Origin: Candidatus Calditenuaceae archaeon
GTDB lineage: Archaea > Thermoproteota > Nitrososphaeria_A > Caldarchaeales > Calditenuaceae
NCBI GenBank assembly: GCA_025059595.1
Contig: JANXDI010000029.1
Span: 282,735 to 346,734, forward strand
Direction: 5' to 3'
DNA length: 64,000 bases
The notes below the pieces were generated by a model. The model ran no database searches. It was not told the origin of the DNA and saw nothing but the letters and a program-made list of their open reading frames with translations. Shown here piece by piece: positions 8,025 through 15,969 of the stretch (within the stretch, counting starts at the first letter, position 1; the number at the start of each line of letters is the position of its first letter). Made by a program: the position numbers and the translations under genes.

Positions 8025-8738
8025 GTGAAGCGAAGCAGGCCGACATCTTTAACACCCCTTGACGTGAAGGTTTTGAAGGCGACCCTCAGACTGAATACGG
8101 CTGACGTTTCTCTGCTTTCTCTGGAGACCGGCCTCGACGAGGGAGTCGTTGCAGAGTCTCTGGAGAAGCTCGACATACACACCCAGACTCTCTCGCAGCC
8201 AGGTGAACTGGTTGAGACTGCTTTAAGATGGCTAAAGAGAGGTAGGGCTTATGAGGAGGTCTCCAAGAGCCTGCCTTGGGACCTCTTCGAGCTCTTAGTT
8301 GCCAGAATATTGGAGGAGGCCGGCTTGGACGTGTTTAGGAACATCTCCGTAACGCTCGGCCGCAGAAGAGTTCAGTTGGACATAGTTGCCCTGAAGAGCT
8401 CTGCGATCTACGTTATTGAGTGTAAAAGATGGATTAGGAGCCTCACAGGGGCCCTGGCCGAGAGAGAGGCCCAGAAGCTTAAGGCTCGAGCCGACCTTCT
8501 CGCAAGGGCTCTACTTAAGATGTTCGGGCGGGGAGACTACATCCACCTCGTTGTCCCGATACTTGTCTCACCTTACACATCACCCGCCGTAACCGAGGCC
8601 TTTATAACACCGCTGAGGACTTTCTTCAGCCTCCTTTCAGAACATCCCTCCACATTACCCACCCCGCCCGCCATCAAGCTCTTCTTGAGAGGAGTAGTGG
8701 CTTCAACTTTTCTTGAGCACCGCAAGTTACATGCATAA
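8025..8738 (+). CDS. Predicted PD-(D/E)XK nuclease with N-terminal helix-turn-helix
   Basis: Residues 1-70 look like a winged helix (SLLSLETGLDEGVVAESLEKL). Residues 85-190 carry a restriction-endonuclease-like core. The core has a helix with DLFELLVARILEEAG, an RRRVQLDIVALKS strand with the acidic residue, and AIYVIECKRW, the E-x-K part of the active site. This is the Mrr-like layout found in archaeal DNA repair or modification-dependent nucleases. No methyltransferase is nearby, so a classic restriction pair is unlikely. The start is GTG at 8025. It is probably co-transcribed with cofE, 23 bases upstream. Confidence 0.7.
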   Translation: MKRSRPTSLTPLDVKVLKATLRLNTADVSLLSLETGLDEGVVAESLEKLDIHTQTLSQPGELVETALRWLKRGRAYEEVSKSLPWDLFELLVARILEEAGLDVFRNISVTLGRRRVQLDIVALKSSAIYVIECKRWIRSLTGALAEREAQKLKARADLLARALLKMFGRGDYIHLVVPILVSPYTSPAVTEAFITPLRTFFSLLSEHPSTLPTPPAIKLFLRGVVASTFLEHRKLHA

Positions 8739-8818
8739 TACTGAAATTTTAAACAATTCACGTGTTATTGTTTTAAATTTAGTGATTTTTCATCTTTCGT
8801 CCGCTAGTTTGAACAAAT

Positions 8819-8827
8819 GTATATTAA
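8819..8827 (+). promoter_or_regulatory. TATA box for the 8848 gene
   Basis: GTATATTAA lies in an AT-rich stretch that follows the nuclease gene, about 26 bases before the ATG at 8848. This is why I discard a longer N-terminal extension that begins at 8713 and overlaps the nuclease gene. Confidence 0.5.
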
Positions 8828-8847
8828 GAATCATTACATATGATTGG

Positions 8848-9426
8848 ATGCAGATGTACCGATCTACATTATCTGTTAACGGGGATATCGCCAAGGAGTT
8901 GCTTGCTTTAGCACGCGAAAAAAATATGACCCTGTTCTCTCTGACTAATCAGATACTCGAGACATCTATCATGCTCATGAAGATGGGCGTTGATTTTCAG
9001 GGGCTCCGTAACCTTGTGAGCGTCTTGAAGATTCTGAAGGACGTTGACGCAGTTGTTATACCCTCGGACTTTCTCGACAAGCTTATCGCGGAGCTTTATA
9101 AGAACAATCAGAGGGAGATTCAAGGCTCCTTCAAGCAGCTAGGGGGGGAGCTGGCGGAGTACTTCAAGCTTGAGGCGATGGATATTGAGAAGCTCGTCAC
9201 CCTAGCTCAGACACTCTCGACGTTCTTTCCGCTGAAGCGGGTCAGTCTGCGGAGGCTTGACCACTCTAGTTATGAATTGAGCGCCGTGGGTGTAGGTGGT
9301 AGACTCGAGTCTACAGTCTGCGTCTACTATTTCATCGAGGGTGTGCTCGAGAAATATGGTTTTGAGATTCAGGATAAGACGATCAGTAGGGGGTTAATCA
9401 ATATTAGGTTCTCGGAGAAGTTTTGA
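8848..9426 (+). CDS. Uncharacterised protein with ribbon-helix-helix-like N-terminus
   Basis: About 193 residues. The opening strand MYRSTLSVNGDIAKELLALA, followed by a helix with KNMTLFSLTNQILE, looks like a CopG/ribbon-helix-helix DNA-binding unit. The rest is helical up to residue 120, then has an alpha/beta tail (YELSAVGVGG, CVYYFIEGVLEKYG) that could bind a ligand or dimerise. A transcriptional role is inference. The start is ATG 8848 or 8854, leaderless behind the TATA box at 8819. Confidence 0.65.
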   Translation: MQMYRSTLSVNGDIAKELLALAREKNMTLFSLTNQILETSIMLMKMGVDFQGLRNLVSVLKILKDVDAVVIPSDFLDKLIAELYKNNQREIQGSFKQLGGELAEYFKLEAMDIEKLVTLAQTLSTFFPLKRVSLRRLDHSSYELSAVGVGGRLESTVCVYYFIEGVLEKYGFEIQDKTISRGLINIRFSEKF

Positions 9427-9439
9427 GCGAATCGTAAGT

Positions 9440-9871
9440 TTATGGGCTTTCGTGCTTGTGCTCTCTTGTTTTGATGAGGTCGAGGAGGGCTTTCATGCAG
9501 TTCCACTCAGTAATTATCCCTTCCAGCATTCCGGCGCTAACCACTGGGACACGCCTGATGTTCCTCTCAACCATCTTGCTCAGGACTTCAACTAGCGGAG
9601 TATCGGGCTCACATGTGACTAAGTCCCCACTCATTACATCTTTTACGAGCATGGAAAGAAGGTCTTCCACCCCTCTCTTCTTGAGCACGCTTCTCAGAAT
9701 GTCCCTCTCGGTAACTATGCCGATCGCCTCATTTCCTTCGACGACCACGAGGGCACCAACACCATGGGAGTTCATGAGTTCGAGGGCCGTCCATGCGGTG
9801 TCCTCTGGCCTAACAGTTACGACGAAGGTGTTCATGATGTCCCTTGCCTTAATCGAGGACGGCTCAGGCAC
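9440..9871 (-). CDS. Two-CBS-domain protein
   Basis: A 143-residue stand-alone CBS pair. The two repeats show the family pattern: KARDIMNTFVVTVRPEDTA with VVEGNEAIGIVTERDILR, then VKDVMSGDLVTCEPDTPLVE with RVPVVSAGMLEGIITEW. Such proteins bind adenosine nucleotides in the cleft between the repeats and regulate partners. The partner here is unknown. The gene is divergent from aguB, and both promoters lie in an 80-base region that holds a perfect inverted repeat. A minus-strand TATA-like TTTTATC (9894-9900) sits about 25 bases before the start. Confidence 0.9.
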   Translation of the reverse strand: MPEPSSIKARDIMNTFVVTVRPEDTAWTALELMNSHGVGALVVVEGNEAIGIVTERDILRSVLKKRGVEDLLSMLVKDVMSGDLVTCEPDTPLVEVLSKMVERNIRRVPVVSAGMLEGIITEWNCMKALLDLIKTREHKHESP

Positions 9872-9905
9872 ATCGCTTATGCGATTTGGCGGAGATAAAA
9901 GAGTT

Positions 9906-9933
9906 CCTCGTTAAAACCAATTTAATAACGAGG
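9906..9933. promoter_or_regulatory. Inverted repeat (candidate operator) between CBS gene and aguB
   Basis: CCTCGTTA (9906-9913) and TAACGAGG (9926-9933) are perfect 8-base arms separated by 12 bases. The spacer and right arm cover the TATA-like TTTAATAA at 9921-9928 that should drive aguB. A protein bound here would cover the core promoter and act as a repressor. Operator function is inference from position and symmetry. Confidence 0.5.
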
Positions 9934-9951
9934 CTCTAAGGTGAGGTGGCA

Positions 9952-10791
9952 ATGCGTGTGAGGGTGGCACTCATTCAGATGAAAATGGCTGATGACGTTT
10001 CTAGAAATATTGAAAGGTCGTTATCCCTGTTAAGCGAGGCGAGGGCCTTAGGCGCTGATATCGCATGTCTACCTGAACTGTTTGTGAGCAAGTATTTTCC
10101 CGCCAGTCTCGGGGTGGCTGTCCCCTATTCAGGTGAGGTTCCAGGGGAGCTGGTTAAGAGGTTCTGCGGGCTGGCTGAGAGGCTGGGGCTCGTGATTGTT
10201 GCGGGCTCCATACCCGAGGTGAGTGGAAGTGCGCTTTACAACACCTCGTTTGTCGTGGACTCTGATGGCAGGTATCTTGGAAGGTATAGGAAGATGCATC
10301 TACCGGATGACGAGTGTTTTTGGGAGGCGCACTACTTCAAGCCAGGCGACCTCGGCTATCAGGTCTTCAACACATCCAAATGCAGGGTCGGAGTCCTGAT
10401 ATGCTTCGACCAGTGGTTTCCGGAGCCGGCCAGAATACTCGCCCTGAAGGGCGCTGAGATTATCTTTTATCCATCAGCCATCGGCTACGTCTCTGGCATA
10501 TCCCTAGATGAGGGTGACTGGGGTGAGGCTTGGGAGGCTGTTCATAGAGGGCACGCGATTTCTAACGCTGTTCCGGTGGCTGTGACTAATCGGATTGGTA
10601 GGGAGGGTAGGGTTGAGTTTTGGGGAAGGTCGCTTCTCATAGATGCTTTTGGGAGAGTATTGGTGAGGGCCGAGCAGGAGGAGGGGGTGTTTTTGGGTGA
10701 GGTGGATTTGGGGTTTGGGCCACGTGTACGAGAGGGATGGGGGTTCCTCTCGAGGAGGAGGCCCGATACGTATGGAGAGTTGCTCAGGTGA
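9952..10791 (+). CDS. aguB: N-carbamoylputrescine amidase (nitrilase family)
   Basis: A carbon-nitrogen hydrolase of 280 residues. The Glu-Lys-Cys triad is visible in CLPELFVSKYF (Glu), RYRKMHLPDDE (Lys) and VGVLICFDQWFPEPAR (Cys). The ICFDQWFPE form is typical of N-carbamoylputrescine amidase, which releases putrescine, CO2 and ammonia. The adjacent agmatine deiminase supports this reading. I prefer ATG 9952 over GTG 9946, because GGTGAGGTG sits directly upstream as a ribosome site. Confidence 0.88.
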   Translation: MRVRVALIQMKMADDVSRNIERSLSLLSEARALGADIACLPELFVSKYFPASLGVAVPYSGEVPGELVKRFCGLAERLGLVIVAGSIPEVSGSALYNTSFVVDSDGRYLGRYRKMHLPDDECFWEAHYFKPGDLGYQVFNTSKCRVGVLICFDQWFPEPARILALKGAEIIFYPSAIGYVSGISLDEGDWGEAWEAVHRGHAISNAVPVAVTNRIGREGRVEFWGRSLLIDAFGRVLVRAEQEEGVFLGEVDLGFGPRVREGWGFLSRRRPDTYGELLR

Positions 10792-11818
10792 GGGTGGGGA
10801 TATTAGGGCTCCTGCTGAGTGGGAAAGGCACAGCTGCACTTGGATAGCTTGGCCCCACAACGACTCGACTTTTCCTCCACCTATTATCTGGAAAGTCGAG
10901 GAGACTTACTGTGAGATGGTCTATGAGCTGAGTAGAGGCGAAGTGGTGAAGATACTCGTGAATGATGGGAAGGAGGCGGACCACGTCACTGTAATGCTAG
11001 AACAGGTTGGGGCGCGCCTTAGCTCGGTGGAGCTCCTTACAGTCCCCACTGTGGATGTGTGGGTGAGGGACTATGCCCCCCTATTTGCGAAATCTGAGAG
11101 CAGGGGACTCTTAGCCGCAGTTAAATGGAGGTTCAACGCGTGGGGAATGAAGTATCCGGAGCTGGCCCTCGACGACTCTGCCGGGCGGGAGATACTTAGG
11201 CTATCCGGCGCGAAGCCCTTCTACCGACCATACGTTGTTGAGGGTGGAGCTATAGAGGTCTCCGGAGACGGAATACTCATGACTACGAAGAGTTGCCTAC
11301 TCGACCCAGCCAGAAATCCCGGAGTAACTCGTGAGGAGATGGAGATGGAGCTTCGAAGGTATCTCGGCGCAAAAAGGGTTTTGTGGTTTGATGAGGGGTT
11401 GGTTGGCGACGATACTGACGGGCATGTGGATGTTTTCTGCAGATTTACCTCTCCAAGCACCGTAGTTTTAGCCGAGGAGAGAGGTGAGGGTGTGAATCGG
11501 AGAATACTTGAGAGGGCCTATAAGAGGTTGGCAGGTTTTAGGGAGGAGACCGGCTTGGAGCTTGAGACTTTGAGGGCCCCCTGCCCTCCCATGATTCAGG
11601 TCTTGGACCAGCGAATCCTCGCATCCTATCTAAACTTCTACATCGGGAACGAATCTGTCCTTGTCCCGGTATTTGGTGTGCGGGAGGATGAAGAAGCCCT
11701 ATCTATTCTGTCTGAATGCTTCAAGCATCGGCGTGTGGTGGGAATAAGGAGTGGAGAGCTGTTCTACGGCCTCGGGGGGATTCACTGCGTCACCATGCAG
11801 CAGCCAGAGAATCGATAA
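10772..11818 (+). CDS. aguA: Agmatine deiminase
   Basis: A peptidylarginine-deiminase-fold enzyme that turns agmatine into N-carbamoylputrescine and ammonia. Visible family features are PAEWERHSCTWIAWPHND, TVDVWVRDYAP, GDDTDGHVDVFCRF and the catalytic cysteine in GLGGIHCVTMQQP near the C-terminus. The start at ATG 10772 overlaps the end of aguB by 20 bases. In-frame sequence upstream of it is antisense-like and belongs to aguB. Together aguB and aguA give a complete route from agmatine to putrescine. Confidence 0.92.
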   Translation: MESCSGEGGDIRAPAEWERHSCTWIAWPHNDSTFPPPIIWKVEETYCEMVYELSRGEVVKILVNDGKEADHVTVMLEQVGARLSSVELLTVPTVDVWVRDYAPLFAKSESRGLLAAVKWRFNAWGMKYPELALDDSAGREILRLSGAKPFYRPYVVEGGAIEVSGDGILMTTKSCLLDPARNPGVTREEMEMELRRYLGAKRVLWFDEGLVGDDTDGHVDVFCRFTSPSTVVLAEERGEGVNRRILERAYKRLAGFREETGLELETLRAPCPPMIQVLDQRILASYLNFYIGNESVLVPVFGVREDEEALSILSECFKHRRVVGIRSGELFYGLGGIHCVTMQQPENR

Positions 11819-11825
11819 AGTTTCA

Positions 11826-12545
11826 TCAGGATGCGAAGGTTACGAGGCTCTTTAGGACACCGGAGGGTGGGAGAAGCCGGCTAATCCTACCCTTCACCTC
11901 CTCCAGCATAACTATGGTGAAGACGCCCGCGAGCTTAGCTCCAGCCCTATTAACGATTCTAATCATCCCGCATATCGTCTCCCCGCTCCGAGCCACATCA
12001 TCCACAATCAGCACTACCTCGTTCTTCCTCAGGGCCTGTCTGGGTAGGTACAGATACTCAACTAGCGCTGGTGTGCGTTTTATAGGCTCCTCGATGTAGC
12101 TCTTAATGTTCAAGTCCTTCCTTTTCTTCGCTATGACCAACCCCGCTCTAAGCTCGGTAGCCACTTGAACAGCTAGGGGGATGCCGTCGGTCGCTACTGT
12201 GAGCAACTTGTTTATTGAGAAGACGCTGAACTCTGTGCTGACGACTTTTGCGATTAGACGGAGAAGGCCGACATCCGTGACTATTGCAGAGAGGTCGTAG
12301 AACCCGTCCTCAGTCCTTGTAAGCCTCTGCCTCACCAGCTCTGTTAGAAGAGATTCGTTGAACAGCTTGACAATCCTCTCAGCCCTCGCGGTGTTGGGGA
12401 GCACGTGGCCGTTGATGTAACGGCTCAGAATTGAGACTTGGAGACCCAGCATCTCGGAGAGCGACTTATAGCCATACCTCTCTCTAAGGTAGGTCAAAAC
12501 CTCGACTGCGCTGAGCCTCATGTAAAGGTCGAGGATTTTCGTCAA
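11826..12545 (-). CDS. gfcR: GfcR-like regulator: helix-turn-helix plus phosphoribosyltransferase domain
   Basis: A 239-residue protein. Residues 1-65 form a helix-turn-helix (KSLSEMLGLQVSILSRYINGH). The rest is a type I phosphoribosyltransferase-fold domain with the PRPP-site motif VVLIVDDVARSGET near 180-193. This architecture is that of GfcR, the halophilic archaeal regulator of sugar catabolism, and of PurR-like regulators. Its divergent position next to KDG aldolase and KDG kinase supports a role in sugar control. A TATA-like CTTAAATC sits about 28 bases before the start, inside a small inverted repeat AGCTT-N5-AAGCT (12568-12582). Confidence 0.8.
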   Translation of the reverse strand: MTKILDLYMRLSAVEVLTYLRERYGYKSLSEMLGLQVSILSRYINGHVLPNTARAERIVKLFNESLLTELVRQRLTRTEDGFYDLSAIVTDVGLLRLIAKVVSTEFSVFSINKLLTVATDGIPLAVQVATELRAGLVIAKKRKDLNIKSYIEEPIKRTPALVEYLYLPRQALRKNEVVLIVDDVARSGETICGMIRIVNRAGAKLAGVFTIVMLEEVKGRISRLLPPSGVLKSLVTFAS

Positions 12546-12567
12546 CCACTAACCCTCAGTCGGGTTT

Positions 12568-12582
12568 AGCTTGATTTAAGCT
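12568..12582. promoter_or_regulatory. Short inverted repeat over the gfcR TATA box
   Basis: AGCTT-GATTT-AAGCT has 5-base arms. It overlaps the minus-strand TATA-like box of the regulator gene, a position suited to autoregulation. The arms are short, so chance is possible. Confidence 0.3.
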
Positions 12583-12654
12583 TTCACGAACAGCGGCTGA
12601 ATAAGACTGGTCCTTCTCGAAAACTAATTATTCCGCCTAAATCATAAAAATTCC

Positions 12655-13560
12655 GTGAAGTTAGAGGGCTTCAAGGGCATTATTGCAGCGACGATTACAC
12701 CTAACGGCTCGAGTGATGAGGTGGTTGGAGCCTACCTCGACTTCCTTTACAAGGCAGGTGTGAGGGGAATTTTCATACTTGGAACTATGGGTGAAGGCGC
12801 GAAGCTCTCACCCTCAACCCGCGAGAAGGTGGCTGGGAGGGTCGTAGAGGCCGCCGGCACAAGGTTTCTTAAGATTGCCCATGTGGGCTGCTCCGACCTC
12901 GAGTCTTCAGCGAGGCTCGCGAGACATGCACAGGAGATTGGCGCCGACGCTGTCTCGGCGGTGGCGCCTTTCTTCTACAGGTATGACGCGGAGTCGCTGG
13001 CCAATTTCTACTCAGCTTTATGTACTTCAACAGGGCTGCCGGTTCTGGTCTACAACAATCCCGGGAGGCAGGGTTACTCGATTGGTCTTGGGGATTTGGC
13101 CAGGGTCTTCGAGCTTGTCCCAGCGCTGAGAGGTATTAAGGATAGTAGCGGAGACCCTGACTTGATGCTGGAGCTTAAATGCATGTTCGGCTCCAGCCAC
13201 TTCGTAGCCTGCGGCGGAGACCACCTCCTTTACTACGCCTTCTCGATAGGCGTGGGGGCCCACGTGAGCGCCATGGCCGCGATTTATCCGGAGCTCGCTG
13301 TCGGGATTATGAATGCTGTTGAGCGCGGCGACTTTGCTGAGGCGCTCAGGCTTCAGCAGGCGGTCAACAGGGCTAGGCGTACGCTGAGGGCGGTGGGGCC
13401 TGATACAGCCTCATACCGGTTTGCTCTGAGCCTTAGAGGGGTCGACCTCGGCCCGCCAATAGCTCCCACGCGGAGGCTGAGGCAGGAGGAGATGGAGCAG
13501 CTATCGCGGGCGTTAGGACCTATCAATAAGTTGGCGGAGGATGCGGTTAAGCGTGCCTGA
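12655..13560 (+). CDS. kdgA: 2-keto-3-deoxygluconate (KDG/KDPG) aldolase, DapA family
   Basis: A 301-residue TIM-barrel aldolase. The Schiff-base lysine lies in RGIKDSSGD (Lys about 162), the catalytic tyrosine in VLVYNNPG (Tyr about 133), and GTMGEG is near 43-48. The family also contains dihydrodipicolinate synthase. The following KDG kinase and the adjacent GfcR-like gene favour KDG aldolase of a branched Entner-Doudoroff pathway, yielding pyruvate and glyceraldehyde or its 3-phosphate. The GTG start is about 27 bases after CTAATTATT (12624-12632), which implies a leaderless message. Confidence 0.85.
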   Translation: MKLEGFKGIIAATITPNGSSDEVVGAYLDFLYKAGVRGIFILGTMGEGAKLSPSTREKVAGRVVEAAGTRFLKIAHVGCSDLESSARLARHAQEIGADAVSAVAPFFYRYDAESLANFYSALCTSTGLPVLVYNNPGRQGYSIGLGDLARVFELVPALRGIKDSSGDPDLMLELKCMFGSSHFVACGGDHLLYYAFSIGVGAHVSAMAAIYPELAVGIMNAVERGDFAEALRLQQAVNRARRTLRAVGPDTASYRFALSLRGVDLGPPIAPTRRLRQEEMEQLSRALGPINKLAEDAVKRA

Positions 13561-14500
13561 GCTCATAGCGCTGGGAGAGGCCCTCATCCAGTTCAACGCC
13601 TTGACTAAGGGGCCCCTAAGGCATGTTACCTTATTCGAGAAGCATGTAGCGGGTGCCGAGGCTAACGTGGCTGTCTGTGTGAGCCGTCTGGGTAGGAGCT
13701 CAGCCTTCATAAGCAGAGTTGGCGACGATGAGTTTGGGAGATGTATCGAGGCGTGGCTTAGAGCTGAGCGCGTGGATACGAGGTGGCTGAAGACGGAGCC
13801 AGGGGCGCCCACAGGAATATACTTTGTTCAGAGGGGATATCCGATACCTTCGAGGAGCAGCATGGTATACTATAGACGCGGCTCCGCTGGAAGCCGTCTC
13901 TCTCCGGAAGACTTGGAGGAGGAGGCATTCAGGGATGCTAGAATGGTTCACTTCACGGGCATCACACCAGCACTCAGTGCGACCGCGAGGGAGGCTTGTC
14001 TCAAGGCAATCAGCCTAGCACAGAACAACGGCCTGGCGGTCTCGATAGACACAAATATCCGCCCAGTATTGTGGCCGAGCCTCGAGGAGGCCTCAGAAGT
14101 TTTGATGCCCATGGTCGAGAAGGCAGACATACTGTTCACAGACCCTACAGACGCCGAGGTTCTCATAGGCGAGAACGAACCGGAGAAGATACTCGAAGTC
14201 TTTAGGAACCTCGGAATCGGGACTGTCGTGATAAAGCTTGGGGAGAGAGGGGCCCTAGCCTCCTCAGGTAGCGAGAAGGCGAGAGCTGAGGCGATAAACG
14301 TCAGCGTTGAAGACCCTATAGGCGCTGGCGACGCTCTCGCCGGGACTTTCCTTGCCTGCCAACTCGCCGGCAGAAGCCTCTTCGAGTCTCTGAGAAGAGC
14401 CACACTCGTAGGCTCCCTCGTCACAACCGTAAGGGGCGACCAAGAGATGATTCCAACACTTAGAGACTTAGAGATGATTTACCGCTACTACTACCCCTAA
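13541..14500 (+). CDS. kdgK: 2-keto-3-deoxygluconate kinase (PfkB family)
   Basis: A ribokinase-fold sugar kinase of 319 residues. Family marks are GGAEANVAVCVSRLG-like residues (here VAGAEANVAVCVSRLGR), the FISRVGDDEFG strand, and the anion-hole/catalytic DPIGAGDALAGTF near 265-277. It phosphorylates KDG to KDPG. The ATG at 13541 overlaps the aldolase gene by 20 bases. A GTG at 13553 is an alternative start. The pair forms one operon. Confidence 0.87.
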   Translation: MRLSVPELIALGEALIQFNALTKGPLRHVTLFEKHVAGAEANVAVCVSRLGRSSAFISRVGDDEFGRCIEAWLRAERVDTRWLKTEPGAPTGIYFVQRGYPIPSRSSMVYYRRGSAGSRLSPEDLEEEAFRDARMVHFTGITPALSATAREACLKAISLAQNNGLAVSIDTNIRPVLWPSLEEASEVLMPMVEKADILFTDPTDAEVLIGENEPEKILEVFRNLGIGTVVIKLGERGALASSGSEKARAEAINVSVEDPIGAGDALAGTFLACQLAGRSLFESLRRATLVGSLVTTVRGDQEMIPTLRDLEMIYRYYYP

Positions 14501-14547
14501 AGCCCGGCATATCCTAGCTAAATATAGTCGAATTACGGTTTTCCCGC

Positions 14548-15969
14548 ATGGATTTGGCTGAGCTCGAGGAGGTTCTGGCAGAGGCGTCTCTGCTCGTCGA
14601 GCCTGATGAGGCTGAGAGGCTACTCGTCTCCAGAGTGGCGGAGAGGCTACTTGAATCTTGTAGAGAGCGGTTCCTCAAGAAGGGAGGTGTTCTGGATGTT
14701 TCGATTGAGGGCTCCGTGGCCAAAGACACTTGGGTGAGGGGGAGAGGGGAGGTAGATGTCTTCATCCACTTCAGCAAAGAGACAGGTAGAGATGTCCTTG
14801 AGTCTACGGTCCTTAACCTTGGACGTGAAGTTATCGAGGGGATGGGCGGCAGGAGCTGGCTCAGATACGCAAGCCACCCTTACATCGAGGGAGAGGTCGA
14901 TGGCGTCCGCGTCAACATCGTAGGATGCTTCAAAGTCACTCACGGCCGGTGGATGAGCCCTGTCGACAGGACTCCCTTCCATACAGCCTTCGTCAAATCC
15001 AAGCTGACCTCCGAGTTGAGACGCGAGACGCGCCTCTTCAAAGGCTTCCTAATTGGAAACGGGCTCTACGGTGCAGAGATTAAGACTGAGGGCTTCAGCG
15101 GATATCTTTCAGAACTCCTCGTCATCAGGCATGATGGGTTTGTAAATCTTCTGAGAAGCGCTTCGGAGTGGAAGCTACCCGTATTCATAGACTTAACCGA
15201 GGCTGTGAAGCGGGATGAAGCCCTCAGGCTCTTCCCCAACGCACCTATAATATTCACGGACCCCGTTGACCCTTCGCGGAACGTCGCCGCCGCGGTGAGC
15301 CTGACCAAGCTTGCAGAGCTGATGCTGGCGGCCAAGCTCTTCATCGAGAGCCCCAGCCTCGACTATTTCAAACCCCCCTCTAGGGAGAGGCGTGACTTGG
15401 CGGAGGTGGACCTTGGCTCCCGCTGTCTCCTCGGGGTTTTGTTCAGGGTTGAGAAGCCTTCTCCACCCGACATCTTTTGGGGAGAGATTAAGCATACGAT
15501 GCGCGGAATTTCGAGGAGGCTTGAGAAGGAGGGGTTCCATGTCTACAGGTCTGCGGCGGCACAGTCTGGAGAAGAGACCCTCATGGTCTTTGAACTATCC
15601 AGCCTCAGACTACCGGAGGCTGAGCTGAGAGTCGGCCCACCTGTCTGGACAGGTAACGCACTCGACTTTGTGAGGAAAAGTCTTCGGAGAGGCGACAGAA
15701 TTTCAGGGCCATGGGTTGATGGTGAGAGGCTTTACGCGCTTCTGAGGCGGCGGGCTCAAGACGCAGATGAACTTCTGAAAGAGTGGATAAAGGGGAGGCA
15801 GGTTGCTGTATCAAGTCAGCTTCTGGACAGCCTCCGGAAGGCGGAGATTTTAACGAGCGAAAAGGGCCTAGTAGAGAGATTGGACGGGAGGGAGGAGTTT
15901 ATAATGTTTCTCGAAGAGTTTTTGGACGGCGTCTCCACGCCGATAAAGCATTTCAGAGAGGCAGAATGA
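14548..15969 (+). CDS. cca: CCA-adding tRNA nucleotidyltransferase (archaeal class I)
   Basis: It adds or repairs the CCA end of tRNAs, which the two tRNA genes here do not encode. The polymerase-beta-type catalytic site is visible as SIEGSVAKDTWVRGRGEVDVF at about 51-71 (two metal-binding acidic residues around EVDVF). The HPYIEGEVDGVRVNIVG strand with the third carboxylate follows. The length of 473 residues fits archaeal class I enzymes. A TATA box, CTAAATATAG, lies about 24-30 bases before the ATG. The stop overlaps the start of the next gene (ATGA). Confidence 0.93.
   Translation: MDLAELEEVLAEASLLVEPDEAERLLVSRVAERLLESCRERFLKKGGVLDVSIEGSVAKDTWVRGRGEVDVFIHFSKETGRDVLESTVLNLGREVIEGMGGRSWLRYASHPYIEGEVDGVRVNIVGCFKVTHGRWMSPVDRTPFHTAFVKSKLTSELRRETRLFKGFLIGNGLYGAEIKTEGFSGYLSELLVIRHDGFVNLLRSASEWKLPVFIDLTEAVKRDEALRLFPNAPIIFTDPVDPSRNVAAAVSLTKLAELMLAAKLFIESPSLDYFKPPSRERRDLAEVDLGSRCLLGVLFRVEKPSPPDIFWGEIKHTMRGISRRLEKEGFHVYRSAAAQSGEETLMVFELSSLRLPEAELRVGPPVWTGNALDFVRKSLRRGDRISGPWVDGERLYALLRRRAQDADELLKEWIKGRQVAVSSQLLDSLRKAEILTSEKGLVERLDGREEFIMFLEEFLDGVSTPIKHFREAE

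Noticed and set aside
8713..8847. Longer N-terminus for the protein at 8848
   Set aside because: It overlaps the nuclease gene, has AT-rich, low-complexity coding, and contains the TATA box that should drive the true start.
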